DNA from: Woeseiaceae bacterium
Lineage (GTDB): Bacteria; Pseudomonadota; Gammaproteobacteria; Steroidobacterales; Woeseiaceae
Assembly: GCA_022866645.1 (NCBI GenBank)
Contig: JALHUQ010000153.1
Coordinates: 1 to 5,560 of the forward strand
DNA: 5,560 nucleotides
Reading direction: 5' to 3'
Shown: piece after piece, positions 1 to 5,560 of the stretch
Numbering within the stretch: the first letter of the stretch is position 1
Layout: every line of letters starts with the position of its first letter
Notes under the pieces: model-generated
Database searches by the model: none
What the model was told of the DNA's origin: nothing
What the model saw: the letters and a program-made list of their open reading frames with translations, nothing else
Made by a program: the position numbers and the translations under genes

Positions 1-534
1 ATTAAAGTCGGGCGCCACCACCGGCTCAAAAAATTCCTGTACGTCGCGTGTGGCTGTCGGCCGGTCCGCAAGAATCTTTCTGGCCTTGCTGACCAGGATC
101 GAATCGGCCTCTCCGAATACCTGATCTGCAGTGACAATCATTTTCGCAGGATTTGATCTCGATATTCGGGTCGCGATAATTGCCGGCTCGCGTTGTCCAT
201 GCAACGCGGACAGATCTCGCAGCCACGCTGGCATGGCGTCCGGAACGGGTTCGAACAATATCTCCACTACGCCGCCACAGCACTGCCCCATCGATGAACC
301 CAGTGGAAAACTACGCAACGTCGTGTGACGATCATCAAGCAAACTTACAGCAACGCGGGTACTTTGGTATTCCAGTTGCCCGCCGCCGATCGTGCCGATC
401 GTTTCTGTCGACGTGACGATCATCTTTGCGCCGATCTCGCGCGGCGCAGAGCCACGGACGCCGGCCACCGTGACCAAAACCGCCCGCTCCCCGGCCGCCG
501 CCAGATCAGACAACTCATCTATCCACTCATTCAT
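1..534 (-). CDS. xdhC: Xanthine dehydrogenase accessory protein XdhC, C-terminus beyond left edge
   Basis: The frame is open from an ATG at 534 to the window edge: 178 codons and no stop. XdhC proteins bind molybdenum cofactor, promote its sulfuration and insert it into the XDH large subunit; they are not part of the final enzyme. Visible are the hallmarks of the N-terminal XdhC/CoxI domain: GSAPREIGAKM at residues 28-38, GTIGGGQLE at 47-55 and LGSSMGQCCGG at 78-88, whose paired cysteines 85-86 are the conserved candidates for cofactor binding. The NAD-binding-like C-terminal domain usual in the family would lie mostly outside the window. The ATG lies inside the end of xdhB (8-nt overlap, ATGAATGA). 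Only a weak purine stretch (GAAG, 2 nt from the ATG) precedes it, so translation is probably coupled to xdhB. Family call is firm; completeness cannot be judged. Confidence 0.93.
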   Translation of the reverse strand, partial: MNEWIDELSDLAAAGERAVLVTVAGVRGSAPREIGAKMIVTSTETIGTIGGGQLEYQSTRVAVSLLDDRHTTLRSFPLGSSMGQCCGGVVEILFEPVPDAMPAWLRDLSALHGQREPAIIATRISRSNPAKMIVTADQVFGEADSILVSKARKILADRPTATRDVQEFFEPVVAPDFN

Positions 535-2842
535 GCTTCGCGGCCAGTAGTGCTCTTAAAATGGCTTCGGGCGTAGCCGGCGCCTGCAGATCCGGCAGCG
601 GACAGTCGTCACTGGCGATGGCGTCGCGAATGGCGTGAAACGCAGACAGTGCCAGCATCAGCGGCGGTTCGCCAACGGCCTTCGATCGATAAATGGTGTC
701 TTCCCGATTCGGGTGGCTCTGCATCAGTTCAACACGAAAGTCCGGCGCCAGATCCGAACAGGTTGGAATCTTGTAGGTTGATGGCGCGTGCGTCCCGAGT
801 TCGCCGCGATCGTTCCACCACAGTTCCTCCGCGGTGAGCCAGCCGACACCCTGCACATATCCGCCTTCAATCTGTCCGCGATCGATCGCGGGATTCAGCG
901 AGTCACCGCAATCGTGCAGGATATCAACCCGCAATGTTCGATTCTCGCCCGTCAAAATGTCGACGACGGCTTCGGTCACTGCAGCGCCGTAAGCGAAATA
1001 GAAAAAAGGCCGGCCACTGAAGGTCGTCCGGTCGTAGTTAATTTTCGGCGTCTTGTAAAAACCGGTCGCCGATAAGGGCACACGATCGGCCCAGGCAAGC
1101 TGCACCAGCTCCGGGAAAGTAAGCGACTTGTCGCCGGCAAAAACCCGGTTGTCGATGAATACGACTTCCGCCTCCGCTACCGAAAAATGTCGCGCCGCAA
1201 ATTCGCTGAGCCGCAGGCGAATCTTCGCCGCCGCAATTTTGGCCGCCATGCCGTTCATGTCTGCGCCGCTGGATGCGGCGGTCGCAGAGGCGTTCGGTAC
1301 TTTGCTGGTATCGGCGGCCGTAATGCGTATGCGATCGATGTCGATCTGAAATTCATCGGCCACAACCTGGGCAACCTTGATGTACAAACCCTGCCCCATC
1401 TCGGTGCCGCCGTGGTTGAGCTGAATCGTGCCATCTTTGTAGACATGCACGAGCGCGCCGGCCTGATTCAACAAGGTATTGGTGAACGATATGCCAAACT
1501 TGACCGGTGTCATCGCAATACCGCGCTTCAGTATCGGGCTGGTGTCGTTGAACTTGCGAATCTCCCGCCGTCTTTTCTCGTAGTCACTGCTCACAAGCAA
1601 TCGGTCGAAGATTTCTTCAATCACATTATCGTCGACACGCTGCTGGTAATGCGTAATGTTGCGCTCGTCCTTGCCGTAGAAATTGCGGCGGCGTACTTGC
1701 AGCGGATCCTTACCGAGCTTGCGGGCGATATCCTCGATTGCGTATTCGATCGCAAACATGCCCTGCGGTCCGCCAAACCCCCGAAACGCCGTGTTGGAGA
1801 CCGTATTTGTTTTGCAGCGGTGCGAAAGTATGCGGACGTTTTCCAGGTAGTAGGCGTTGTCGCAACTGAACATCGCACGATCATTTACCGGGCCGGACAA
1901 GTCCGCGGACATGCCGCAACGCGAAGCGAGTTCGAAGTCGATGCCAAGTATCAAGCCGTTGTCGTCAAATCCGACGTCATAATCGATGACAAAATCGTGC
2001 CGCTTGCCGGTCATGATCATGTCATCGTCGCGATCGAGACGCAGTTTGCACGGGCGGGCGGTTTTATCACTGGCCAGCGCCGCGATACAGGCGATTAGCG
2101 CCGCCTGACTTTCTTTGCCACCAAACGCACCGCCCATACGTCGGCAAATAACAGTGACGTCTTTCGCCGCGCGATTTGTCGCGTGAGCGATCATCATTTG
2201 TACTTCGTCCGGGTGCTGCGTCGAGCTGTACACCGTGAGGCAGCCGTCTTCTTGCGGCACGGCCATCGCGATTTGGCCTTCAAGATAAAACTGGTCCTGG
2301 CCACCCAAAAATACGCGACGCCTTAAGCGGTGCGGCGCGGCCTTGAGCGCCGCGTCCGGTTCGCCGCGAATCAGCGTCTCACTCGGCAGAACAAAGGACT
2401 GTTTTTCGACTGCCGTCAGCGCATCCAGAATAGCTTCCCGTTCCCGGTAGTCTATCCGTGCGAGTCGCACCGCCTTACGCGCCGCATCAACCGTACGCGC
2501 AGCAACGGCAAATACAGGTTGCCCGACGCATTGCACCAGGTCCGTCGCGAATATCGGATCGTCCGCGATGATCGGACCGAAGTTATTGTCACCCGGAATA
2601 TCCTGCGCAATGCAAACATCGACAACCCCTGGCGCGGCGAGAACTTTTGAGAGGTCCATCGCGACCAGCTCAGCGTGTGCGACGGAGCTCATGCCGACCG
2701 CGACATGCAGCAGATTGCGCGGCTCGGGAAGATCATCGGTATACGACGCGCGACCTGTCACATGCAGGTGTGCGCTATCGTGCGGCAGCGGCGCACCGAC
2801 CGCCGGCTGACGTTTGAATGAAGTCTTAATGCTGGCGTCCAT
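527..2842 (-). CDS. xdhB: Xanthine dehydrogenase, molybdenum-binding (large) subunit XdhB
   Basis: This 771-residue protein is close in length to the R. capsulatus XdhB subunit. It carries the Moco site where hypoxanthine and xanthine are hydroxylated to urate in the cytoplasm. The N-terminal aldehyde oxidase/xanthine dehydrogenase a/b hammerhead region (about 20-135) is followed by the Moco-binding domains. Motifs seen: STQHP (Q209), GGAFGGKE at 237-244 (E244), NDRAMF (R322), TAFRGFGGPQG at 351-361 (R354, F356), F453-T454, GTEMGQG at 479-485 and KAVGEPPL at 721-728 (E725). By motif and spacing these match bovine Q767, E802, R880, R912, F914, F1009/T1010 and E1261, so the full catalytic set is present. 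E244 plus R322 is the purine-oxidising signature that separates XDH from aldehyde oxidases. The start overlaps the end of xdhA by 17 nt with no strong Shine-Dalgarno, consistent with translational coupling. No frameshift or gap seen. Confidence 0.97.
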   Translation of the reverse strand: MDASIKTSFKRQPAVGAPLPHDSAHLHVTGRASYTDDLPEPRNLLHVAVGMSSVAHAELVAMDLSKVLAAPGVVDVCIAQDIPGDNNFGPIIADDPIFATDLVQCVGQPVFAVAARTVDAARKAVRLARIDYREREAILDALTAVEKQSFVLPSETLIRGEPDAALKAAPHRLRRRVFLGGQDQFYLEGQIAMAVPQEDGCLTVYSSTQHPDEVQMMIAHATNRAAKDVTVICRRMGGAFGGKESQAALIACIAALASDKTARPCKLRLDRDDDMIMTGKRHDFVIDYDVGFDDNGLILGIDFELASRCGMSADLSGPVNDRAMFSCDNAYYLENVRILSHRCKTNTVSNTAFRGFGGPQGMFAIEYAIEDIARKLGKDPLQVRRRNFYGKDERNITHYQQRVDDNVIEEIFDRLLVSSDYEKRRREIRKFNDTSPILKRGIAMTPVKFGISFTNTLLNQAGALVHVYKDGTIQLNHGGTEMGQGLYIKVAQVVADEFQIDIDRIRITAADTSKVPNASATAASSGADMNGMAAKIAAAKIRLRLSEFAARHFSVAEAEVVFIDNRVFAGDKSLTFPELVQLAWADRVPLSATGFYKTPKINYDRTTFSGRPFFYFAYGAAVTEAVVDILTGENRTLRVDILHDCGDSLNPAIDRGQIEGGYVQGVGWLTAEELWWNDRGELGTHAPSTYKIPTCSDLAPDFRVELMQSHPNREDTIYRSKAVGEPPLMLALSAFHAIRDAIASDDCPLPDLQAPATPEAILRALLAAKHE

Positions 2843-4277
2843 ACGTGTACACCGTCACCGTGTCGCCACTCTCTGTTTCCGCGAAGAATCGTCGCAACAG
2901 ATTTTGCACGGCCAGCAGCCGCATGTCCGCCGACGCTCGCATGTCGGATATTGGCGCGTAGTCCTCTGCGAGTTTCTCGCAGGCGCTTTCTATGAGCTCG
3001 TGAGTCCACGGCAAGCCGACGATCGCCGCCTCTGTTTTTTCAGCACGCCGAACCGTAGCGGCCAGCCCGGCACAGGCCATACGAAATGATGCGACTCGGC
3101 CTGCATCGAGAACGAGACGGTATGCCGTGCAGACGCCGGAAATATCCTGATCAAACCGCTTCGACCATTTTTGACTTCTGACGAGAGCCCCATCCGTGGG
3201 TAGTGGAATCCAGATGCGCGCCACGAATTCGCCGGGCTGCAAATCATTAACCATGTAGTCGTGATAAAACTCATTGATCGCGATTTCTCGTTCCACGACT
3301 CCGAGGCGTAGGACCAGAGTGGCATCCAGCACCATGAGCGCAGCCATCGAATCGCCGATGGGAGAGCCGTTCGCAACATTGCCGCCCAGCGTGCCGGCGT
3401 TGCGGATTGGAGGAGACGCGAAACGGCGAAACATTTCGTCCAGTCCCGGGTAATGCTTGACAATCACGGGCACCGCGTCCGTCAGAGTCGCCGCCGCACC
3501 GATATCAATCTGCGTATCGGTGACGCGAACGTCAGCGAGTTCGCTGACACGGCCCGTGTAAATGACTGTTTCAAGCTCGCGATGTCGTTTGGTCACCCAC
3601 AATCCCACGTCAGTCCCACCGGCAAGCAACGTTGCTTCCGGATATTGCGTCAGCAATGCGGCCAGTTCGTTCGCATCCACAGGGGCGAAAAATCGTCGCC
3701 CGTCGTGTTCGATGCAGAGTGAGCCGTTGCGCTGGATACGCTTCAGGGCACTCGATCGATCAGGCCGTGGCGCCGGCGTCGCCGAATACATCTCATTTGC
3801 GGCAGCGATAATGGGACGATAGCCAGTGCAGCGACAGAGATTGCCGGACAATGCGTCATCGATCTCCTGACGGCCGGGATTCGGGTTCGTTTCATACAAC
3901 GCGTACAGCGACATGATGAAGCCCGGCGTGCAGAAACCACATTGCGATCCGTGTTGACTAACCATCGCAGACTGCACCGGATGCAGTTCGTCACCGTGAG
4001 CCAGACTTTCCACTGTCATCAGCTCTTTGCCGTCCAGCGTCGGCAGGAACTGGATGCAGGAATTGATCGCCTTGATCGTGACGTCACTGCCATTGGCAGC
4101 CAGCTCCGCGACAACCACGGTACAGGCACCACAGTCGCCCTCGGCACAGCCTTCTTTCGTGCCTTTACGGCGGAGGTCTTCGCGCAAGTACTGCAGCACG
4201 GTTCGTGTTGGATCCACATCACGAATCTCGATGACCTCGCCGTCAAGCAAGAAACGAATCGTGGCGGCGTCGCTCAT
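2826..4277 (-). CDS. xdhA: Xanthine dehydrogenase small subunit XdhA (two 2Fe-2S clusters and FAD)
   Basis: This 483-residue protein is the electron-transfer subunit that passes electrons from the Moco in XdhB through two 2Fe-2S clusters to FAD and then normally to NAD+. Domains in order: a plant-type ferredoxin domain (about 5-80) with C44, C49, C52 and C74; an alpha-helical 2Fe-2S domain (about 85-165) with C113, C116, C148 and C150 (motifs QCGFCTPG and NLCRCTGYRP); an FAD-binding domain (about 190-360) with LLAGGTDVGL at 217-226 and IRNAGTLGGNVANGSPIGD at 291-309; and a CO-dehydrogenase flavoprotein C-terminal domain ending near the SDMRAS motif. All eight cluster cysteines are present. 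The ATG lies 5 nt after the uraH stop with only a weak TGAG purine stretch in front. It could be confused with other molybdo-flavoprotein small subunits, but the XdhB partner settles the assignment. Confidence 0.97.
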   Translation of the reverse strand: MSDAATIRFLLDGEVIEIRDVDPTRTVLQYLREDLRRKGTKEGCAEGDCGACTVVVAELAANGSDVTIKAINSCIQFLPTLDGKELMTVESLAHGDELHPVQSAMVSQHGSQCGFCTPGFIMSLYALYETNPNPGRQEIDDALSGNLCRCTGYRPIIAAANEMYSATPAPRPDRSSALKRIQRNGSLCIEHDGRRFFAPVDANELAALLTQYPEATLLAGGTDVGLWVTKRHRELETVIYTGRVSELADVRVTDTQIDIGAAATLTDAVPVIVKHYPGLDEMFRRFASPPIRNAGTLGGNVANGSPIGDSMAALMVLDATLVLRLGVVEREIAINEFYHDYMVNDLQPGEFVARIWIPLPTDGALVRSQKWSKRFDQDISGVCTAYRLVLDAGRVASFRMACAGLAATVRRAEKTEAAIVGLPWTHELIESACEKLAEDYAPISDMRASADMRLLAVQNLLRRFFAETESGDTVTVYTYGRQH

Positions 4278-4282
4278 AGGTC

Positions 4283-4630
4283 TCAGCTGCCCCGATACGT
4301 CGAGTAAGACCAGGGGGAACAGAGCAAAGGAACGTGATAATGCTCGTCGTGTTTAACGGAAAAGCGGATGACCACGGTATCCAAAAACGCGGGGTCATCA
4401 ATGGCAACCTTGTTGCCGCGGTAATAGTCGCCGATATCGAATTCCAGCTCGTAGCTCCCGGTCGTCATCGCCGCCCCTTCGAGCAATGGCTTCTCGGTCC
4501 GGCCGTCGGCATTGGTCATCGCAAAAGCGACGCGCTCACGCTGTTTACCCAGTGAGAACAATCGAATATCGACACCGGATGCCGGGCCACCCTTGGTGAT
4601 ATCGAGGATATGTGTCGTTAGTCGTCCCAT
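4283..4630 (-). CDS. uraH: 5-hydroxyisourate hydrolase (transthyretin-like protein)
   Basis: This 115-residue protein hydrolyses 5-hydroxyisourate, the product of urate oxidase, to OHCU on the way to allantoin. It has the full family signature: LTTHILD near the N-terminus (H7), PASGV at 16-20, NADGR at 40-44 (R44), a HYHVPLL segment at 97-103, and the terminal YRGS tetrapeptide at 112-115 that distinguishes the hydrolase from hormone-binding transthyretins. The expected catalytic residues (two His, one Arg, the C-terminal tetrapeptide) are therefore in place. The ATG at 4630 was chosen because it sits immediately before the conserved LTTHILD block and has GAGG 5 nt upstream. The frame stays open to an ATG at 4762, but that 44-residue extension resembles nothing in the family and would contain the TATAAT promoter box. 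It is the first gene of the operon, 5 nt before xdhA. The gene is also called hiuH or pucM. Confidence 0.95.
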   Translation of the reverse strand: MGRLTTHILDITKGGPASGVDIRLFSLGKQRERVAFAMTNADGRTEKPLLEGAAMTTGSYELEFDIGDYYRGNKVAIDDPAFLDTVVIRFSVKHDEHYHVPLLCSPWSYSTYRGS

Positions 4631-4635
4631 TCTTA

Positions 4636-4639
4636 CCTC
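4636..4639 (-). promoter_or_regulatory. Ribosome binding site deciding the uraH start
   Basis: GAGG (read leftward, inside CGAGGTAAGA) ends 5 nt before the ATG at 4630. It is the best Shine-Dalgarno match in the purine operon and supports the short 115-residue uraH over the upstream ATG at 4762. The later genes of the operon have weak sites and probably depend on coupling. Confidence 0.75.
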
Positions 4640-4675
4640 GCAATCTGGCCTCTGGCTGAAGCGCAGTTCGCTTTG

Positions 4676-4707
4676 ATTATACTGTGCCAGGTTGTCATGA
4701 ATAACAA
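4676..4707 (-). promoter_or_regulatory. Probable sigma-70 promoter of the uraH-xdhABC operon
   Basis: A perfect TATAAT occurs at 4681-4676 reading leftward. It would place the transcription start near 4669, giving a leader of about 39 nt to the uraH ATG. The -35 region is poor: TTATTC (4704-4699) at 17-nt spacing matches the consensus at two positions, and TTGTTA (4707-4702) at 20-nt spacing matches at four. A strong -10 with a weak -35 overlapped by a palindrome suggests dependence on a regulator. The box position is seen directly; promoter activity is inferred. Confidence 0.6.
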
Positions 4708-4708
4708 C
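4691..4708. promoter_or_regulatory. Candidate operator: 18-bp imperfect palindrome over the -35 region
   Basis: GTTGTCATGAATAACAAC is an inverted repeat with 7 of 9 half-site positions complementary, including five-base arms GTTGT/ACAAC. It sits just upstream of the TATAAT box of the purine operon and overlaps its possible -35 elements, between the divergent uraH and RidA-like starts. Size and symmetry suit a dimeric winged-helix regulator such as a GntR- or MarR-type protein, but no regulator gene is in the window and the site does not match any operator I can name. The function is inferred from position and symmetry alone. Confidence 0.4.
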
Positions 4709-4754
4709 AACTTGGCCGGAACTGCGGCCTGATGCGCGCGCGACATCAAACACT

Positions 4755-4759
4755 GGAGG
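4755..4759 (+). promoter_or_regulatory. Strong Shine-Dalgarno site before the RidA-like remnant
   Basis: GGAGG lies 6 nt before the ATG at 4766. This near-ideal site supports 4766 as a genuine, or formerly genuine, translation start on the rightward strand even though the coding region behind it looks truncated. Confidence 0.7.
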
Positions 4760-4765
4760 CACAAA

Positions 4766-5041
4766 ATGAAACGACTGTCATGGGCACCACAGTTGTTCGT
4801 ATTGTTCGGTTGCGCCGCCAAACCAGACGTGGCCTACCTGCAGATGCCCGGCATGGAGGGTCTCAATCTGCCGTTCTCGTCCGCCGTCAGTCGCAGTGCA
4901 CTCGGAGCAAACGGCCTTGCCTCAATGCTCGTGTCGAAATTGAGTGTGTTGCCATCACGGACTAGCGAGCAGTTCATCCCGTCGCGACATCAGTGCCGTA
5001 AGCCTGCGTTTGTCGAGCACATCGCCGAGGTTTTCCACTAG
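4766..5041 (+). pseudogene. Truncated RidA/YjgF-family lipoprotein, N-terminal remnant with unrelated tail
   Basis: The frame has 91 codons. Residues 1-16 form a short lipoprotein-type signal: basic KR, a hydrophobic stretch, then LFGC with the lipidation cysteine at 16 (Phe at -2 is unusual). Residues 24-41 (YLQMPGMEGLNLPFSSAV) resemble the segment opening RidA-family (L-PSP/UK114) enamine/imine deaminase domains, where NLPFSSAV is normally followed by a VGNTLYLSGQIG-type strand. Here the resemblance stops at about 4888; no frame continues it, and the rest of the roughly 130-residue domain, including the catalytic Arg region, is missing. The last 87 nt (4955-5041) run antisense to the kinase-like gene. 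The best explanation is a gene truncated by deletion or rearrangement between 4889 and 4954. Alternatives are a short functional lipoprotein or an assembly chimera. It diverges from the uraH promoter region. The RidA assignment rests on about 18 residues and is moderate. Confidence 0.5.
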
Positions 5042-5560
5042 CACGTTATCGGTCAGCTCCGCGAGCGCCTGCTTCCAGCCCGGGCTGATCGGAATGGGTG
5101 CCTTTTTCAAATGCGCGGGCCGACCTTTCCTGGTCGAGAATGCCCGTTCATGCTCGCTGAGAATCAGGCCCCAAGTCGAGCGGTCGTACAGCATTCGCTG
5201 TTGGGATCGCCCTTCATTAAAAATCAAGACGTCGAAAACATACATCGCAGACCATTGCTCCGGGATCGAGCAGTTTGCACCGCCGCCCTGCCCGCTTGCT
5301 GAACGTTCGACCTCGTTGCTGCTATTGGCCGGAAGGAATTGCAATGAACCGCTATCGCCATCGATTTCGCGCACGACGGTAACCGGCACCATGTCGAGCT
5401 TCAGCAAACGATCCAGGCGATAAGCGGCAACCCCGGGGTAAGCGCCCCGATTCGACTTCTCGAACAATGCAGTGACAGCGCTACTGCCGTCGCTGACCTT
5501 AACCATCGTCCTCGGCGGAGTATTTGCAGCGCCTGCCACTTTTTCGACAGGGATGATTTC
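4955..5560 (-). CDS. Kinase-like (HipA/PI-kinase fold) protein, C-terminal part, N-terminus beyond right edge
   Basis: The frame is open from the right edge through 201 codons to TGA at 4957-4955. A GTG at 5539 could serve as a start but the frame continues upstream, so a longer protein is likely. The pattern resembles uncharacterised HipA/PI-kinase-like proteins: AAYRLDRLLKLDMVP at visible residues 45-59, DGDSGSLQF at 67-75, then WSAMYVFDVLIFNEGR at 103-118, LYDRSTWGLILSEHERAF at 124-141, and a helical tail ending RRDELL (193-198). In relatives I would expect NxDR in the catalytic loop, an Asn just downstream, and DH before RAF. Here these read NEGR (G117), QQRM and SEHERAF (E136). The Glu usual just before the AAYRLD helix also appears replaced (G43). 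It may therefore be a pseudokinase. No signal peptide or start is visible. It is co-directional with the purine operon but separated by 324 nt, so it is probably an independent unit. No specific function is assigned. Confidence 0.6.
   Translation of the reverse strand, partial: EIIPVEKVAGAANTPPRTMVKVSDGSSAVTALFEKSNRGAYPGVAAYRLDRLLKLDMVPVTVVREIDGDSGSLQFLPANSSNEVERSASGQGGGANCSIPEQWSAMYVFDVLIFNEGRSQQRMLYDRSTWGLILSEHERAFSTRKGRPAHLKKAPIPISPGWKQALAELTDNVLVENLGDVLDKRRLTALMSRRDELLASP

Noticed and set aside
26..283. An 85-codon leftward open frame
   Set aside because: It is an out-of-frame shadow of xdhC, whose own frame shows clear family motifs.
1187..2098. A 303-codon rightward open frame
   Set aside because: It lies wholly antisense to xdhB, whose motifs are intact. 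Such frames are common opposite GC-rich genes, and its translation shows no domain.
4678..4683. TATACT as a rightward -10 box for the RidA-like gene
   Set aside because: No acceptable -35 element lies 16-18 nt upstream. The match is largely the complement of the leftward TATAAT, so it was not listed as a separate promoter.
4631..4762. A 44-residue N-terminal extension of uraH from the ATG at 4762
   Set aside because: The family begins just before LTTHILD, a GAGG site serves the ATG at 4630, and the extension would span the TATAAT box and palindrome.
4921..4944. Hairpin CTCAAT/ATTGAG as a terminator
   Set aside because: The stem is 6 bp and AT-rich, the loop is 12 nt and no T tract follows on either strand.
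4944..5423. A 159-codon rightward open frame
   Set aside because: It is antisense to the kinase-like frame, is Ser/Arg-rich with no recognisable motif, and has no convincing ribosome binding site.

Overview
The window is mostly one leftward (minus-strand) purine-catabolism operon. Its probable transcription order is uraH (5-hydroxyisourate hydrolase), xdhA (FeS/FAD subunit of xanthine dehydrogenase), xdhB (molybdenum subunit) and xdhC (maturation factor, cut by the left edge). The split XdhA/XdhB layout and the protein sizes match the Rhodobacter capsulatus type of bacterial xanthine dehydrogenase. Gene style, Shine-Dalgarno sites, a moderately high GC content and the lipoprotein-like remnant point to a Gram-negative proteobacterium, perhaps a gammaproteobacterium. 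No phylogenetic marker is present, so this placement is tentative.

Layout from right to left. At 4955-5560 (minus) lies the C-terminal part of a protein that looks like a HipA/PI-kinase-fold protein with several expected catalytic residues substituted; it runs off the right edge. The interval 4631-4954 holds a rightward remnant of a RidA/YjgF-family lipoprotein with a good ribosome binding site. Its family similarity stops after about 41 codons. The same interval holds the probable promoter of the purine operon: a perfect TATAAT read leftward and an 18-bp imperfect palindrome covering the -35 region. Then come uraH (4283-4630), xdhA (2826-4277), xdhB (527-2842) and xdhC (1-534). Spacings are +5, -17 and -8 nt, indicating one transcript with translational coupling.

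How the genes work together: XdhA and XdhB form the enzyme that oxidises hypoxanthine and xanthine to urate. XdhC is needed to load sulfurated molybdenum cofactor into XdhB. UraH acts two steps later, hydrolysing the 5-hydroxyisourate made from urate by a urate oxidase. Neither a urate oxidase nor an OHCU decarboxylase is in the window; they may lie to the left or elsewhere.

I see no new multi-gene system here. The core is a well-understood metabolic operon with intact active sites. The items worth a second look are the degenerate kinase-like protein, the truncated RidA-like lipoprotein at a probable deletion or rearrangement junction, and the candidate operator of the operon. No tRNA, rRNA, CRISPR array, insertion sequence or convincing terminator was found.
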